Position numbers and translations under genes: made by a program
Assembly: GCA_029379385.1 (NCBI GenBank)
Contig: CM055611.1
Coordinates: 10,974,001 to 11,038,000, forward strand
DNA: 64,000 nucleotides
Origin: Quillaja saponaria
Lineage: Eukaryota > Streptophyta > Magnoliopsida > Fabales > Quillajaceae
Reading direction: 5' to 3'
Notes under the pieces: generated by a model
The model's input: only the letters and a program-made list of their open reading frames with translations
Told to the model about the DNA's origin: nothing
Databases searched by the model: none
Part shown: one piece after another, positions 47,960 through 59,040 of the stretch
Layout of the letters: every line of letters begins with the position of its first letter
How positions within the stretch are numbered: position 1 is the stretch's first letter

Positions 47960-49430
47960 CCCTTATGACAATTGGATTCTTGATTCTGGTGCCTCTGATC
48001 ACATATCTGGTAATCCCAAACTTTTTTCTAGTATTAGTAATCTATCATCACTTTCCACTGTCACTATAGCTAATGACTCCACAACCATTGCTAAAGGTAT
48101 AGGTCAAGCCACATCATTATCTTCTTTGCCTTTAGAATATGTGCTTTATGTCCCTGAATGTTCATTCAGTCTGATTTCTATTAGTCAATTGACTCGTTCT
48201 CTCAATTGTTCTATCACTTTCATTGATGATTCTTTTACTATACAGGATCGACGTACAGGATGAACGATTGGCACAGGGCGTGAGTCACAGGGCCTCTACC
48301 ATCTTACCACACTACCTACATCTTCAGTGGCTTGCTCCACAGATGTATCACCTATTCTCATTCACAGTCGATTGGTCATCCTAGTCTATCTAAGCTTCAA
48401 AAGATGGTTCCTCATTTGTCATCTCTGTCATCTTTAAATTGTGAATCGTGTCAGCTTGGCAAGCACACACATGCTTTGTTTCCAAAGCATAGTCGTTTTA
48501 GAGTAGAGTCTCCCTTTCATCTTGTTCATACTGATGTTTGGGGTCCTAGTAGTGTTAGTTCATCTTTGGGATTTCAGTATTTCGTAACCTTTATTAATGA
48601 CGATTCTCGTTGCACATGGTTGTTTTTAATAAAAAATCGTTATGAGTTATTTTATATATTCCAACAGTTTTGTGTTGAAATTAAACACAATTTGGTGTTT
48701 CTATTCGTATTTTGCGTAGTGATAATGCACGTGAATATTTTTCTACATCATTTCAGCACTTTATGACATCTCAAGGTATGCTACATCAATCATCTTGTTC
48801 TCACACCTCTCAACAAAATGGAGTTACTGAGCGCAAAACAGACATTTAATTGAAACAGCTCGCACTCTATTACTTCATGGTCATGTTCCACTTCGGTTTT
48901 GGGATAGTGCTGTACTTACTGCATGCTACCTTATTAATCGCATGCCATCTTCTACATTGCATAACAAAATTCCATATTCTATCATCTTTCCTAATCATCC
49001 CTTATATTCACTTTCGCTTCGTATCTTTGGTTGTATTTGTTTTGTTCATGATCTAACACCTGGACAGGATAAACTCTCTTCCAAATCAATTAAGCTGCCT
49101 ATATTTACACTCTAACACTCCCCCTCAAGTTGAAGCATAAAGATTATATGTTCCAAGCTTGTTACAAGATCCAGTGCTGAATCTGAATATAGGGCCATGA
49201 CTCATACCACTGCTGAGTTAGTTTGGCTGAAAAATCTATTAGACGAAGTTGGATTTCAGTACTCACAGCCTATAGAGTTAGTATGTGATAATCAAGCTGC
49301 ATTACATATTGCATCAAATCCAGTCTTTCATGAACGAACAAAACATATAGAAGTTGACTGTCATTTCGTTCGTGAGAAGCTTATGGATAATACAATCAAA
49401 CTACGTATGCAAAATCAGAAGATCAGTTAG
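47960..49430 (+). pseudogene. copia pol: protease, integrase and RNase H end (broken)
   Basis: The protease has WILDSGASDHISG with the DSGA site, then VLYVPECSFSLISISQL. The pre-integrase region has HPSLSKLQKMVPHLSSL and CESCQLGKHTH. Integrase has HTDVWGPSSV (first Asp), an RSDNAREYF segment in another frame (second Asp), QQNGVTERKN (Glu, with a shift) and ETARTLLLHGHVP. After LTPGQDKLSSKS the sequence jumps through an inverted repeat to RNase H (SAESEYRAMTHTTAELVWL, LVCDNQAALHIASNPVFHER, HIEVDCHFVREKL). RT is absent. Several stops and frameshifts are visible. Confidence 0.87.
49088..49163 (-). repeat. inverted copy of the copia 3' end (PPT plus LTR start)
   Basis: These 76 bp are the reverse complement of 49481-49556 with few mismatches. 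They contain the polypurine tract and the first 30 bp of the LTR in opposite orientation. They lie exactly where the RT domain should begin. Confidence 0.92.
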
Positions 49431-49514
49431 CAGACTTGTTCACAAAATCTTTGACAGGAAACCGATTGCGATATCTATGCAACAAGCTTGGAACATATAA
49501 TCTTTATGCTCCAG

Positions 49515-49526
49515 CTTGAGGGGGAG
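49515..49526 (+). other. copia polypurine tract
   Basis: CTTGAGGGGGAG directly precedes the 3' LTR. It is the usual primer site for plus-strand synthesis in copia elements. Confidence 0.85.
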
Positions 49527-49731
49527 TGTTAGAGTGTAAATATAGGCAACTTAATTAGTGGGTCAAATTTCCTTATTTATAGTTTCTTTATTTTTGTGTA
49601 ATTTCTATTACGTATTTGGTTGATATTTAGTCTAGGTTTACTATGTTAGGTTAAACACTTTAGCCTATAAATAAAGGCTCCCTCTTGTATATTTAAAATC
49701 ATCTGAATATACATTCTTTTTATATTCAACA
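49527..49731 (+). repeat. 3' LTR of the copia element
   Basis: Same length as the 5' LTR (205 bp), from TGTTAGAGTG to TATATTCAACA, followed by the CCAAG target duplication. Confidence 0.92.
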
Positions 49732-51640
49732 CCAAGCAAAGGTGGATAATGAGCAGTAGGAAAATCTCTTCCACACTTGCTTCTTGGAAGGCTTGGAAAT
49801 TTGATAGAAGGGCATTGTATAATGGGTTCAAAGAAACCTATTCCTTTACAATGGATGGGAAAAAGATCATTTTAGCTCCTTTTAGTCCACAACAAATGCT
49901 CAATGATCAACAAGCCATGAAGAAAGAAAAGAAGACAAACTTGTTTGCAGCCAAAGGTGGAGTGGAGAAAGCCTTACAAGATTCCAACTTGGCTCTCATG
50001 TTAGTTATCAAAGAAGCTATATCAAATGATATGATTTCCTGTTCCTCACAAATTAAGGAGCTCATAGAAGAGTTTACTGATGTGTTCCCTGAAGAATTAC
50101 TAAACGGCCTACCATGACTTTGTGGAATTGAGTACCAAATTGATCTAGTACCTAAACTACCTTACCAAATAGGTCAACTTATAGATGTGCTCCCAAAGAG
50201 GCCAAGGAGTTACAATTACAAGTTGATGAGTTGCTGCAAAAAGGGATATCTAAGGGAATCCATGAGTCCTTGTTCGTTTCGTCCTTTACTGGTATCAAAG
50301 AAGGATGGAACCATGAGGACGTGTGTAGATAGTCGAGCCATCAATAAAATCTTAGTAAAGTATCGTTGAAGTGACAGTGTACTTTGATGAGAACACCTTA
50401 AAAATGTCTTTGAAGTGCTTTGTCAAGAAAAGTTGTTTGGTAACATCAAGAAGTGCATTTTCTATTAAGATCAGGTCATTTTTCTTGGATTTGTGGCATC
50501 CAAACATGGCATTGAGGTTGATGACGAGAAAATTATAGCCATCAAAGAATGGCTTATTCCTACCACAGTCATGGAGATAAGAAGTTTCCATGGTTTAGCT
50601 TCATTCTATAGAAGATTTGTAAAAAAATTTAGCACCATTTTAGCTCCTTTGACTGAATGTATCAAGAAGGATGGAGAGTTTAAATGGAACAAGGCTGGCC
50701 AAAAGAGCTTCGAATTGATTAAAGAGAAGTTGTGTTTTGCTCCTATCTTGGCACTTCTTTATTTTTCCAAGATTTTTGAGGTAGAATGTGATGCTTTGGG
50801 AGTGGGATTGGGGCTATCCTTATGCAAGATAGGCATCCCATAGCCTATTTTAGTGAGAAATTGAATGGAGCAAGTCTCAACTATTTTGTCTACGGTAAAG
50901 AGTTTTATGCTTTGATTTGGGCCTTAAAAACTTGGCGGCAATATTTACTTCCAAAGGAGTTTGTCATACACACAAATCATGAATCCTTGAAGTATTTGAA
51001 AGAAAAAAGAAAAAAAAAGCCGAATTGAAGACATGACAAGTGGGTGGAGTTTTTTAAAGCTTTTCCATATGTGATTAAGTACAAAAAGGGCAATGTCAAC
51101 AAAGTGGCTAATGCTTTATCCCGAAGGTATGCTCTTGTTTCCCTAATAAATCCCAAGCTCATGGTGGATACTTAGCAGGTCATTTTGGTAAGAAAAAGGC
51201 CTTAGAAATGGTCTAGGAACATCTTTTGGCAGGGCATGAGTCATGATGTACATCGGGTCATTGAAAGGTGTGTGACTTGCAAGAAAGGCAAGAGCCAAGA
51301 AACCAAGTCTCATAGTTTATATATGCCCCTACCTGTACCAGATCAACCATGGATAGATATGAGTACGGACTTTGTACTTGGGCCACCACAAACGCAAAAG
51401 GGGAAAGATTCGGTTTATGGTAGTAGTGGATCAATTTTCAAAGATGTCTTACTTCATTCCATGCCATAAAACCGATGAGGCATCCAATATAGTAGACTTA
51501 TGCTCTAGAGAAGTAGTAAGATTGCATGGAATTTCGAAGAGTATTGTCTCCGATCGAGATACCAAATTTATGAGCTACTTTTGGAAGACATTATGGAAGA
51601 AGTTTGGAACAAGACTACTCTTCAGCACAGCTTTGCCTTT
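49732..51640 (+). pseudogene. chromovirus-like pol: RT, RNase H, integrase start (broken)
   Basis: After the copia insertion the host element resumes with WKFDRRALYNGFKETYSF, the protease-RT linker, and EEFTDVFPEELLNGLP. RT has LRESMSPCSFRPLLVSKKDG and CVDSRAINKI, then a deletion removes the palm, so the YFDD motif is only half present (VYFDEN). RT continues with [19 protein letters not shown] and [17 protein letters not shown]. RNase H has [17 protein letters not shown] and [12 protein letters not shown]. Integrase has GHFGKKKALEMV, the HHCC end VIERCVTCKKGKSQ, then [16 protein letters not shown] and [12 protein letters not shown]. It ends abruptly at about 51640. Stops and shifts are frequent. 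Confidence 0.82.
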
Positions 51641-52560
51641 ACAAGGATGTTTTTTGGTCTATGTAATACCCCGACCACCTTTCAAAGGTGCATAATGGCC
51701 ATCTTCACCGATATGATGGACCAAGGGCTTGAAGTTTTTATGGATGACTTTTTAGTTTTAGGCAATTCATATGATGAATGTCTCCATAATTTAACTTGTG
51801 TGCTTAAAAGATGTGAAGAGACCAACTTGGCTTTAAATTGGGAGAAGTACCACTTCATGGTACAAGAAGATATAGTTCTTGGCCATAATGTGTTGTCTAA
51901 CAAAGGAATCGAGGTAGATAGAGCTAACATAGAAACTATAGAGAAATTACCTCCCCTAATTCAATAAAAGAAATAAGAAGCTTTCTAGGCCATGCCGAAT
52001 TCTATAGGAGATTCATCAAAGACTTTTCAAAAATATCAAAACAACTTCATAATCTCCTAGAAAAAGACACTCATATTTGATGATGCATGTCTTGTTACAT
52101 TGAGCTAAAAAATAAATTGATATCTACCTCTATAATTATAACTCCAAATTGGAACCTACTGTTTGAATTGATATATGATACAAGTAACTTTGTGGTAGGA
52201 GTAGTGTTAGGGCAAAGAAAAAAAAAAGATATTTCACTCTATATATTATGCTAGCAGGACCTTCATTGATACTCAATTGAACTATACCATAATTGAAAAA
52301 GAACTTTTAACAGTAGTGTTTGCTTTTGATAAGTTTCGCTCGTATTTAATCGGAACTTCTGTCATTGTATTTCCTGACCACTCTGCTATTAAGTATTTGA
52401 TTGACAAAAAGGATGCAAAGCCTAGGTTGATAAGGTGGATCTTGTTACTACAAGAATTTGACTTGGAGATTAGAGACCGAAAAAGGCTCTAAAAATCAAG
52501 TAGTAGATCACTTATAAAGGCTGGAAGGAGATGATAAAGTGGCTGAGCCCCATCATCATA
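51641..52560 (+). pseudogene. Athila reverse transcriptase end and RNase H (broken)
   Basis: [38 protein letters not shown] (with the DD catalytic pair), CVLKRCEETNLALNWEKYHF and VLGHNVLSNKGIEVDRAN follow the Athila RT order. RNase H has [29 protein letters not shown] and [29 protein letters not shown], ending near 52525. A one-base shift near 51960 and stops in 52060-52200 break it. Confidence 0.82.
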
Positions 52561-52969
52561 AACGAAACCTTCCCCGGATGAATAACTCTTCCATGTTGTT
52601 CACAAAAGGTTGCCTTGGTATGTTAACTTTGTCAACTATCTAGTTGGCAAGGTTTTTTCTCCTCAATTAACTTCTCAACAAAAGAAAAAGTTTTTATAAG
52701 ATTTTGTGCTTGGGATGACCCATTCTTGTTTAAGCATTGTGCTGATCAGATTTTAAGAAGAAGTGTTGCGGAGGAAGAATTAGAAAGCATACTTCACTAT
52801 CATGCTTGGGAGTATGGAGGTTACTTTGGAAAGAGCTGAACAACTACAAAAGTGCTCTAACCATGTTTTTATTAGCCTTCATTATTTAAGGACACTAACG
52901 ACTTTGTTTCCAAATGTGACAAGGTGCCAAAGGATGGGAAACATCTCTACGAAAGGTGAAATGCCACTC

Positions 52970-53832
52970 AACAATATTGTTTGATATATGGGTGATGAAC
53001 TTTATATGTCCATTCATCTCCTTATACACCAATCAATACATCTTTGTTGCTGTGGATTACGTCTCCAATTAGGTTAAAGCCATTGTTGTGCCAACCAACG
53101 ATTCCAAAATCGTGACTAAATTCTTGAAAAAGAACATCCTCATAAGCTTTGGCATACCCCAAGCATCATTAATGATGGAGGGTCTCACTTTTGCAATAAA
53201 CAAGTGGGAGTCCTTCTTGCTAAAAATAGGGTGACTCATAAGGTTACACTAGAATATCATCTACAAACAAGTGGACAAGCTAAGGTTTCTAACGGGGATA
53301 TCAAGAGGATCCTAGAGAAGACATACGTCTTTCAAGAAAAGACTAGTCCAAGTGATTGGATGATGCACTATGGGCATACCATATAGCCTACAAGACCTCT
53401 TTAAACATGTCTCCCTTTCGGCTAGTTTTTGGAAAAGCTTGCCACCTACCAGTTAAGTTGGAACGTAATGCTTATTGGGCAATTAAAAAGTTAAACTTTG
53501 ACTATCCAGCAACTAGTGAAAAACGACTCCTTTAATTGAATGTGATGGATGAGTTTAGGCTGAATGCTTATAAGAATGCCATACTCTACAAAGAGAAGAC
53601 CAAAAGGCTGCACCATCAAAGGATTATTGAGCACCGCTTTGAGCCAGGTCAACAAGTCTTTCTCTATAATTCCCAGTTGAAGTTTTTGGGGAAAGCTCAA
53701 GTCAAGATGGCTTGTCTATTCATCATCGCTAAAGTGTTTCCATACGGTGCTGTGGAGTTGATTGCCACTAATCCGCATAGAACATTCAAAGTGAATGGAC
53801 AACATTTGAAAAGCTTTAGGAAGAAAAAATGA
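52970..53832 (+). pseudogene. Athila integrase (broken)
   Basis: LFDIWVMNFICPF (first Asp region), YIFVAVDYVSN.VKAIVVPT, KFLKKNILISFGIPQA and SLMMEGLTF, where the second catalytic Asp has been lost. YHLQTSGQAKVSNGDIKRIL carries the third-site region, with Asp where Glu is usual. The C-terminal end has ARSTSLSL and GQQVFLYNSQLKFLG, then HRTFKVNGQHLKSF near the stop at 53830. The zinc-binding N-terminal part upstream (52600-52960) is badly scrambled. Confidence 0.8.
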
Positions 53833-53833
53833 A

Positions 53834-55127
53834 TGATAATCATACCTCCATCAATCTTGGCAATCCCACTTATGCAAAACTAAGTCAAGCTAAGGACTTT
53901 AAACCAAACACTTCTTGGGAGACGACCTATGTTTCTAAACCCTTTTCTTTTCTTTTCTTTTCTTTTTTTTAATTGATTTTTACTTTATAATCAGCCTTCA
54001 TCTCATCTCTGTCATGCCAAAAAGAGAACCATTAACCATAACAAGAAGCAACCATGCCACGCCTACTGAGTTACGATGTCCAAATTTCAAAAAATCGAGG
54101 TATGTACTTAGAGACTAAAACGCCGCAACCTTACTACACTCACGCCATGACATCCTAATTGTAAAGGAAATATGTTTTCAAAGAAAAAAAAAAAAGCTTG
54201 ACGCAATCGCTACACCAAGTTGGAGCTACAGTGCCACTAAACCTAGAAATTAAAATTTTCAAACAGAGAGTCTTAAGCAGCAACGCATCATCCTTGTGCC
54301 CCAGTGTCCACTTTTGTTAAAAATTTGGATTTTACCTAGAGAGCTTTGAGTCGCGACACCGTTTTCTTAAAGTCATGGTGACCGAGCCCATGTTTCAAAA
54401 TTTTCAAAATTTTCAAATTTTAAGGCACTATGCCCTAGTACCTGGTGGGATTTCTTTTAAAAAAAAGGTTTTAGACCCCAAAACCTCTCAAACTCAAAAC
54501 CTAACACCATATTCTTAAAATCAAAAGTAGAATTGAATTCTCAAACCCAAACCCCATTCTTGTTAAATTCCATCACTTTTACTCGATTCCCTCACTGACA
54601 TCACAGTGTAAGCATTAATTTCACTTGGCTTCAACACAAGTAAGTTCTTCTACCTTGCTTCTTATTCTTCAAATTTTTCTTCAAATAAGATGTTTTTCTT
54701 ATGTTCTATAACTTATTTGCTTCATGCATAGTGGGTAGATATCTTCATTTAGGAGATTGTGCATAGTTACTGATTTTGGATTTTTAGTTACGTGGGTGTT
54801 ACATTTTGAATCAAGATAATGTGTTCTTAGGCTTAGATAGATTGAATTGATGAAATATGTATATGTAATATCTTACCATAGCCTCTATCTTCAAATTTCT
54901 TGAATGCAATTTGAAAATCTTGTGAGAGTTGAACTAAGTGTAGGGCGAGGGTGATGGAATATTGATAAGGATTGTATGAGTTCTTTTCCATTGATGCCAA
55001 TGTGCTGAAGTTTAAGATTTTTGTTCTAATTGGGGTCAAATACCCTTTGTTAATTATAGGCTATTGTTGACATGTGTTGATCGGCATTATAGGGATTGGG
55101 ATTATACTTGTTTTGCTTTTCAGGATC
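53834..55127 (+). other. Athila spacer between pol and the 3' ORF, with possible intron
   Basis: No intact ORF. A possible splice donor (AAGTAAGTT, GT at 54640) and a strong acceptor with pyrimidine tract (TTTTGCTTTTCAG, ending 55123) would remove 484 nt and place the splice junction five bases before the ATG of the downstream ORF. A TTTTCTTTTC repeat lies near 53943-53968. Confidence 0.45.
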
Positions 55128-56044
55128 ATGGCACCGAAATCTATGGTAACAAACACTCCTGTTCTGCTGGACTAAGCTTCAACAATAGTAGGTTTGTTTC
55201 TGCTGAATCTCAAAAGAGATTTCACAAGGGGCTAGTCAATAAGAAACTTGCAGCTTAAAGGGGTTTTCAACATAGCTTGGGTTATTTCCCCTAAATAATC
55301 GGATAAATTGCTAACAAGAACTGGGTTAAATTGTGTGCACCCCCCACAGCTAGAGTTGTCCTACTAGTTAGAGAATTTTATACCAACCTTGTGGTGCATA
55401 CTGACAGCAAGGTCATGGTCCGGGAAAAGGTAGTGCCATTCACGAGCATCGTGATCAATGCATTCTATGGCATTCCAAACATTCCAGACATGGAAGTATG
55501 TGCAATATGCTAGTGGCATAATGGATTATAATAAGGTGATCAATGTAATATGCTATCAGGGTTCCATTTGGAAGTTAACTAACGGGGAGCTGGTGCATTT
55601 CAATTCAAGCCAACTGCATTCCATTCCAAGGGCTTGGTACTACTTTATTCTTGCCAACATATTGTCAAATGGACATGCAAGTGATGTTACCAAAGAGCGA
55701 GTCATCCGTAGTTTTACAATCCTCTGAGGTATTACTATTGATATTGGTCATTTAATTCATAGTGTCATGTTGCAAACAGTGAACAGTAGGCACCTCAGCC
55801 TATGGTTCCCATCCCTCATCACTGAATTATGCTGCAGGGCTAGTGTAATTTGGGAGAACAATGAGTTGCTAGTACTTCCAAAAGGCCCGACTAATGACAA
55901 CCTGATGAAAAAGTTCATGCATGGGAACTTCGAAGCAGGAGAGAATGATCCAGCATGTCCAGCTTATCTAGCACCAACTGGTGTACAGCGACTCACCATG
56001 GCCCAACGAATTTCTCACTTGAAGGTGCAATGTGCCGAGCATTA
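55128..56044 (+). pseudogene. Athila 3' ORF, plant-transposon-protein domain (broken)
   Basis: The ATG at 55128 gives MAPKSMVTNTPVLLD and a stop. Neighbouring frames carry RFVSAESQKRFHKGLVNK, APPTARVVLLVREFYTNL, VVPFTSIVINAFYGIPNIPD, then RAWYYFILANILSNGHASDV, TKERVIRSFTIL and, after a shift, LPKGPTNDNLMKKF and QRLTMAQRISHLKVQC. This resembles the 'putative plant transposon protein' domain (PF20167 type) found in the env position of Athila elements. No transmembrane segment or signal peptide is visible in these pieces, so an envelope role is not supported here. At least three frameshifts break it. Confidence 0.65.
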
Positions 56045-57694
56045 GTAGCATAACCATGCTGTCAATCATCAAAATAACGAGCAGTTACGGATGATGTTGT
56101 ACCAAGTAAGGTAAGGTCCTACTACATTCCCTCCTTACCTTGAGTCTCCAACTCCTTTCCATTTTCCCAAGGGTGATGTCAACATTGACTTTGACGAATA
56201 AAGGGAGTTCTTTTTTATCCTTTTGTTTTTGTTTTTGTTTTTTGTTTCTTTTCTTTCTTTGTTTTGTTAAACATTAGGACACTGTTTAGTTTAGGTTTAA
56301 GGGTGTAATTTTTAGTTATAGCCTATTCGTATGTATAATTGTGATCCCCTAATTATTTGTAATTTGTTTAGACATGATATCTAGGATATGTGTTTCCTTT
56401 TCAAGTATTGTTTTAAGTAGGATTGCAATTTCAATTTCAATTTCAATTTGTTAATGATGTTCAAATGTCCCCTATTCCCATGATATTACTTTATTTATGC
56501 ATTGATTTTGATTTTGATTTTTGATGATAATGCAAGAATTTTTTTGAATTTATTATAATTAGGGCAAATATTTCATGCATCCATATCTACACAAGACTAT
56601 TTTCACCTAAGATTGATGTTTTTAAATGATTTTTCCTTTATAACCATTAGATTCTTTTTTACCTCTTCAATTAGTGTGAATTCCTCTTGAGGCGAAATCG
56701 TAAATGAAACTTAGTTGAGAACATGATTTAGCCTATTTTTGGACCGATAAAGCATTTGTTATGTCCACCTTTTGATTTTATATATCCTTAGAAACCCACT
56801 TTTGAGCTAGAAACCTATTCTTTCTAGCACATGTATATGTTAACCAATTCTTTTCTCCTTCCTTTTTTTTTTTTTTTTTTTTTGGTAAGACCAATTTGCA
56901 CCTTTTTACTTTGAGCACATTGAATATGTAGTTTTATTGAGCTATAAAAGGGATAAGCTTGAAGCAAGTCTGTGAGGGTAAGTGCAAAGCAAGGAAAATA
57001 AAATAAAAATTTATCTTCCACATTTGATAAAAAGTAAGTTTGGGAGAGTATGTGGAAATTCCTTGAGGAGTGGTCTACAAACCAAAGGTTTGGTAGAAAA
57101 TATTAGAAAGAAAAAAGGAGAAAAAGTGGAAAGCATCTATGCTCACACAAAAAGAAATATATTGGGTGATGATAACAAATAATTGTAATGAAAAGTTTTA
57201 AGCCTGAGTGAGTGGGAGTTAACACCTTACTAAAGAAAATGTGGCAAAGAAGGGTAAGCTCTTGTAAAGAAATTGTGCTTTGGGTAATTGAGCCTAAAAT
57301 TTCCATTTCACCAAACCTTTACCCTAACTTTACATTACAAGCTAAATGAAAGACCTATTGATTTTTTACTAAGTATTAGACTACATTAGTAGAGAGAGGA
57401 ATGAAAGGTGAAATTCTAGGGGTTAAGACTAGTCTTTGAGTTATTTTGAAAATATTTATGAAGCCATTTAAACTTTAAATGAAGATTCCTTGCACACAAA
57501 CACACACATTAAGTTTGCCCGAACATGATAAATTTAGAGCTATACTTGTGTTTTGTCTTGAGTGAAGCCTTTGTTAAAAACTCTGGGGATTTTAGGAGAA
57601 TAATTAGTTCATTGTTGACAAGTTAATTGTTATTCATGTTTGTTTATTTTATTTCTTTTTGCTTAGGACTAGCAAAATACTAAGTTTGAGGGTG
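56045..57694 (+). other. Athila 3' untranslated region
   Basis: AT-rich DNA between the 3' ORF and the LTR. Short repeats occur (TTTCAA near 56427-56446, GATTTT near 56505-56522, a T tract at 56861-56883). The last bases, GTTTGAGGGTG (57684-57694), are a weak polypurine tract. Small ORFs inside show no domain. Confidence 0.5.
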
Positions 57695-59040
57695 TGATAA
57701 CTCTGTAAAATATATTTATTTCACTATGCTTTTAATTCATATTTTATGCTAGATCCTAGGGTTTTGAGTTAGAATATTAGTCAAATTTAGTTTTTATTTA
57801 TTTTAGGTTGTTTAGGAGTTTTTACTATGATTAGGAGTTGTTTTATGATTTTGTTATTTAATTTTTTTAGGTGTTTGTGCAGTGTCCTAATTGTACATAA
57901 AAAAGAGAGAAAAATGGAAGCAAGCACCAAAGCATAAAGTGTTGAGGCACGAGAAGATAAAAGTTGATGATTTAACCTAAAAGCATTGCACTATAGCATG
58001 ACCAAGCTAAAGTCACGACACTGTTAAATCGAGGCAATTGCAAATCAGCCAAAGAGCTCAACGCCGCAGCTCCTATACCTTAAGTCTTGGTGTCTCCAAT
58101 CTAATCTGTCCAGATATCAGACAGAGAGAGATGCACAGCAGCAATGATGGAAGGAAGTCGTTGCGCCTCAATTGGAAATATGACTTTGTAAACAACTCGA
58201 GAGGATGGCACCGCAATGCCCAACCACTTAATGCCATGGTGTGACATGTTGTAATCCGAGTAAGAGTGTGTTAGAAGCTTCGATGCTACAACACCATTAT
58301 GTGCTTTATAAGAATCCTAATTCAATTGAACTAGGACCAAAAGTTCTATAAAATAAGGTGAAAGTTGAAGTTTAAGGATATACCAAAGCTCGTGATAGAG
58401 AGTACCTAAGGAGCTAAAAGAGACCCAAGGTAGTGACAATTTCTAGTTTCTATTCCCTTCTTGTTAATTTCTATTTACTTGTAATGGCGTCTTTATTGTT
58501 TGTGTTTTCAGTAGTTAATAGGGAGTAGTCGTATTCGAGGGTTGCAATTGAATTCACATGTAGCCAATGTGGCTTTTGTTTTAAATTAATGCATGCTTTA
58601 GTTTCTATATTTATGTTGCCTTGTTCTTTATGCTTCTAATTGATTGATCACCAGTTAGATTAATTAAGAATTTTGGGATTGACTTGGAAAAGTCAATTTT
58701 GGGATTAGCCTTAGGCAATATAACATATGTTTGGATTGTTCATGTGATTTGGATAATCTAATTTGTTTAAGAGATAAGAATATACTCTTTAACCATAAGT
58801 ATCCAGTAAGATATGTTGGTAATTAATTAAAAAATTTGGGTTAATATTAAACTATTGTATGAATTGAATTAAGTCAAAGTCAATTAGGTGTAATATGAGG
58901 GATTCGTGAACCTAGGTGTTACTTTTAATCTTTCAAAGTCATTTAGGTTGCATAATATTGATATTTAGCATTAGAAAGTAAATTATTCTTCATGGGAATG
59001 ATATCTACTTATCATTGTATTACTTGAGGATGATACATAC
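57695..59040 (+). repeat. Athila 3' LTR
   Basis: It starts TGATAACTCTG right after the purine-rich tract, similar to TGATAGGTG at 27212, and includes a TATAAAATAAGG motif near 58347-58358. The right edge is approximate. It carries AGAAGCTTCGATGC-type and GGCACCGCAATGCCC-type sequence also seen in the inverted LTR piece near 37690-37850. Confidence 0.65.

Larger units (their letters stand above)
47029..49731 (+). mobile_element. copia element, structurally bounded, lacking reverse transcriptase
   Basis: Both LTRs (205 bp each), a primer-binding site, a polypurine tract and a 5-bp target duplication (CCAAG at 47024-47028 and 49732-49736) are present, so both ends of the insertion are exact. 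The LTRs differ at about 11 positions by eye, nearly all transitions. The interior is only about 2.3 kb: protease, integrase and the end of RNase H remain, while most of gag and all of RT are missing. It sits inside the chromovirus-like element and is therefore younger. Confidence 0.92.
51641..59040 (+). mobile_element. Athila-type element, 3' part
   Basis: From about 51640 the coding sequence is Athila RT, RNase H and integrase, followed by a long untranslated stretch, an env-position ORF, a purine-rich tract and an LTR. There is no 5' half: the left edge is a join with chromovirus-like integrase in mid-gene. The LTR start resembles that at 27212, so it belongs to the same broad family as the element at 27212-35944. 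Confidence 0.78.

Noticed and set aside
55128..56044. Retroviral-type envelope protein
   Set aside because: Position fits an env-like gene, but no signal peptide, transmembrane segment or cleavage site is visible, and the domain resembles plant transposon proteins instead.
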